A DNA stretch of 64,000 nucleotides from positions 656,807-720,806 of the forward strand of contig NZ_BNAS01000002.1 in the NCBI RefSeq assembly GCF_014653785.1, in the 5' to 3' direction. Both the position numbers and the translations under genes were made by a program. Below the pieces are notes generated by a model. It saw only the letters and a program-made list of their open reading frames with translations. It did no database searches and was not told the DNA's origin. The number at the start of each line of letters is the position of its first letter. Positions within the stretch are counted from its first letter, which is position 1. This stretch comes from Promicromonospora soli. GTDB taxonomy: Bacteria > Actinomycetota > Actinomycetes > Actinomycetales > Cellulomonadaceae. This document shows positions 62,271 to 64,000 of the stretch, piece after piece.

Positions 62271-63404
62271 TCAGCCGGTGAAACGGATCGGAACCAGCAG
62301 GTACCGGTAGGCGGAGTCGTCCTCGCCGTCCAAGCTGCCCTGGCCGGTGAACTCGACCGGCTTGTTGGGGTGGGTGAACGACAGCCGGACGAAGTCGGTG
62401 CCCAGCGCGCCGAGCCCGTCGAGCAGGAACTGGGGGTTGAACGCTACCGCGATGTCCTCACCCACCAGAACGGCCTCCAGGGCCTCCGACGCCTGCGCGT
62501 CGTCCCCCTGCCCGGCGTCCAGCACGACCTGCCCCTCGCTGAACGAGAGCCGGATCGGCGTGTTGCGCTCGGCGACCAGGCTCACGCGCTTTGCCGCTTC
62601 GATCAGGGGAGCGGTGGCGACCACTGCATGGATGGGCGTGCTGTCCGGGAACAGCCGGCGGACAGCGGGGTAGTCGCCCTCGACCAGCTGGGAGGTGGTC
62701 TGTCGGCCGCTGGCCTCGAAGCCCACAAGATCCAGCCCCTGGCCTGTGGACAGACCGACGTTCACGAGACCGCCGCCCGAGCCGAGGGACTTGGCGACGT
62801 CGTTCAGCGTGCGTGCGCGCACGAGTGCGACGGCGGAGAAGCCCGGCGTTGCCGGGGTCCACGTCAGCTCACGCAGCGCGAGGCGGTAGCGGTCCGTGGA
62901 CAGGAGCGTGATGCGCTCGCCCTCGATCTCCACGCGGACGCCGGTCAGCAGCGGCAGGGTGTCATCACGGCTTGCAGCGACCGTCACCTGCGCGACCGCG
63001 TGCGTGAACGCATCGCCCGAGACGGTGCCGCTGACCTCTGGTAGGCCCGGCAGTGCGGGGTACTCGTCCACAGGCATGGTGAGGAGTGTGAACCGGCTGG
63101 CGCCACAGGTGACGATCACCTTGCTGCCTTCGAGCGACACGTCCACAGGCTTGTTGGGCAGTGCCCGGGAGATCTCTGCCAGCAGACGCCCCGAGACCAG
63201 GACCGTGCCTGGCTCGGCGACCTCGGCGGGGATCTCAGACCGCGCGGAGGTCTCGTAGTCAAAGCTCGCGAGGTTGATCACGCCCTCGGCAGCGGCCTCG
63301 ATCCGGACGCCGGCGAGCACGGGAGCCGGCGGGCGCGTGGGGAGCGTGCGAGCGGTCCATGTCACGGCATCGGCGAGGACATCGCGCTCGACCCTGAACT
63401 TCAT
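62271..63404 (-). CDS. dnaN: DNA polymerase III subunit beta (sliding clamp)
   Basis: Ring that tethers DNA polymerase to template. The 377-residue protein has the three repeated clamp domains: MKFRVERDVLADAVTWTARTLPTRPPAPVLAGVRIEA in domain 1, AVAQVTVAASRDDTLPLLTGVRVEIEG in domain 2 and PLIEAAKRVSLVAERNTPIRLSFSEGQVVLDA in domain 3, ending in YLLVPIRFTG. It starts at ATG 63404 and lies next to the origin; dnaA should follow beyond the right edge on the same strand. Confidence 0.97.
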   Translation of the reverse strand: MKFRVERDVLADAVTWTARTLPTRPPAPVLAGVRIEAAAEGVINLASFDYETSARSEIPAEVAEPGTVLVSGRLLAEISRALPNKPVDVSLEGSKVIVTCGASRFTLLTMPVDEYPALPGLPEVSGTVSGDAFTHAVAQVTVAASRDDTLPLLTGVRVEIEGERITLLSTDRYRLALRELTWTPATPGFSAVALVRARTLNDVAKSLGSGGGLVNVGLSTGQGLDLVGFEASGRQTTSQLVEGDYPAVRRLFPDSTPIHAVVATAPLIEAAKRVSLVAERNTPIRLSFSEGQVVLDAGQGDDAQASEALEAVLVGEDIAVAFNPQFLLDGLGALGTDFVRLSFTHPNKPVEFTGQGSLDGEDDSAYRYLLVPIRFTG

Positions 63405-64000
63405 GCCGTTGCATCTCCTCTTGTTCCTGGACTGTCGAGGGAAACCCTACGCGAGTTGCTGACCGGGCGGCACTCGGTACGCCGACCTGTGGATGGACAT
63501 CCCGTTGCTCCTCGTACTAGTGTTCGAACCGGTGTGCCGAGCGCTCGAACCGCCTGATGAAGGCGTGTGGATTCCCTCTTAGAGATAGATGTCGTAGTAG
63601 TAGTCGGTGCTGTGGAAACTGGGGAAATCGTGTCTTTCCGCAGGTCAGAGGCAATTTCCTCCTGTGGAGGAGCTGTGGGTCTATCTGTGCATGAACTGGG
63701 GACCCTTGTGGACGGCCAGTTTTTACACACAGGCTGTCCACCGATTGGGGGGTCGCTGCCCACAGAAATCGGGGGTTCATCCACACCCATCCACAGGCTT
63801 GTCCCCAGGTGTGTATGGGCAGGTCAGCGGTGTGGGCCGAGTTCTGCACAGAGTGTGTCCACAGCACTGGGGATGACCGGACCAGAGTGGCCACAATCCG
63901 CGGATCCACATGTGGATAGACCTGTGGAGGTGCGGATACGCAACACCCCCGCGCACCGGTGAGGCTGTGCACAGGGGTGTGGAAAGGTGTGGAACCGGGC
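63405..64000. other. oriC: Chromosomal origin region (oriC), left part
   Basis: Gene-free DNA next to dnaN. It holds many DnaA-box-like sites close to TTATCCACA/TTGTCCACA: TCATCCACA (63777), CCATCCACA (63787), TTGTCCCCA (63799), GTGTCCACA (63855), and the head-to-head pair GGATCCACA-TGTGGATAG (63902-63919), plus others at 63488 and 63611. A TAGTAGTAG tract (63595-63603) sits just left of TGTGGAAAC and recalls DnaA-trio elements. AT-richer DNA lies near 63575-63660. The window ends before dnaA. Confidence 0.85.

Overview
The window is high-GC DNA from an actinobacterium. The gene orders gyrA-DUF3566-tRNA-Ile-DLW-39-tRNA-Ala and fhaA-fhaB-pstP-rodA-pbpA-pknA-pknB-pabA-sortase E-DUF881-crgA-rhomboid-cyclophilin are typical of Micrococcales near the replication origin. 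A Cellulomonadaceae/Promicromonosporaceae-like host is my inference, not something the sequence proves. The map is reversed relative to a dnaA-first chromosome: dnaN, gnd, recF, dciA, gyrB and gyrA run right to left, and the right edge (63405-64000) is origin-type DNA, so dnaA should lie just beyond position 64000.

Left part (1-33000) is mostly metabolic and accessory. It starts with an incomplete sugar ABC transporter (permease and binding lipoprotein). The gcvP-gcvT-gcvH glycine cleavage operon follows, headed by a tandem glycine riboswitch (10596-10833). There are several regulators (LysR, a stand-alone LuxR-type HTH, a PAS-ANTAR protein), assorted enzymes (ComB-like phosphatase, NUDIX, exonuclease/endonuclease family, SDR, aminotransferase, two alpha/beta hydrolases, NmrA-like protein, methyltransferase, AnmK) and five exported proteins of unknown function. 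Three of these (13823-14986, 18757-19935, 20161-21696) share a C-terminal beta-sandwich-like module, and two are followed by unusual long hairpins that co-vary in sequence. A decayed sigma-factor gene lies beside the first hairpin.

Middle part (33188-48957): tRNA-Leu, then a tightly overlapping cell-wall/division operon of two FHA proteins, PP2C phosphatase, SEDS glycosyltransferase, class B PBP and two Ser/Thr kinases, one with four PASTA repeats. Facing it are the glutamine amidotransferase, a small membrane protein, class E sortase and DUF881 genes. CrgA, rhomboid protease, cyclophilin and a helical-repeat protein follow. An LAATG-type surface protein at 58664-59323 is a plausible substrate of the sortase.

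Right part (49020-64000): a divergent XRE-cupin regulator / acetyltransferase / MFS cassette sharing one palindromic operator, then tRNA-Ala, DLW-39, tRNA-Ile, the gyrase genes, recF block, gnd, dnaN and the origin. Five perfect TTATCCACA DnaA-box 9-mers occur between 46141 and 60466, outside the origin, while the origin itself carries many one- and two-mismatch boxes plus a TAGTAGTAG tract resembling DnaA-trios. No insertion sequences, rRNA genes or CRISPR arrays were seen.
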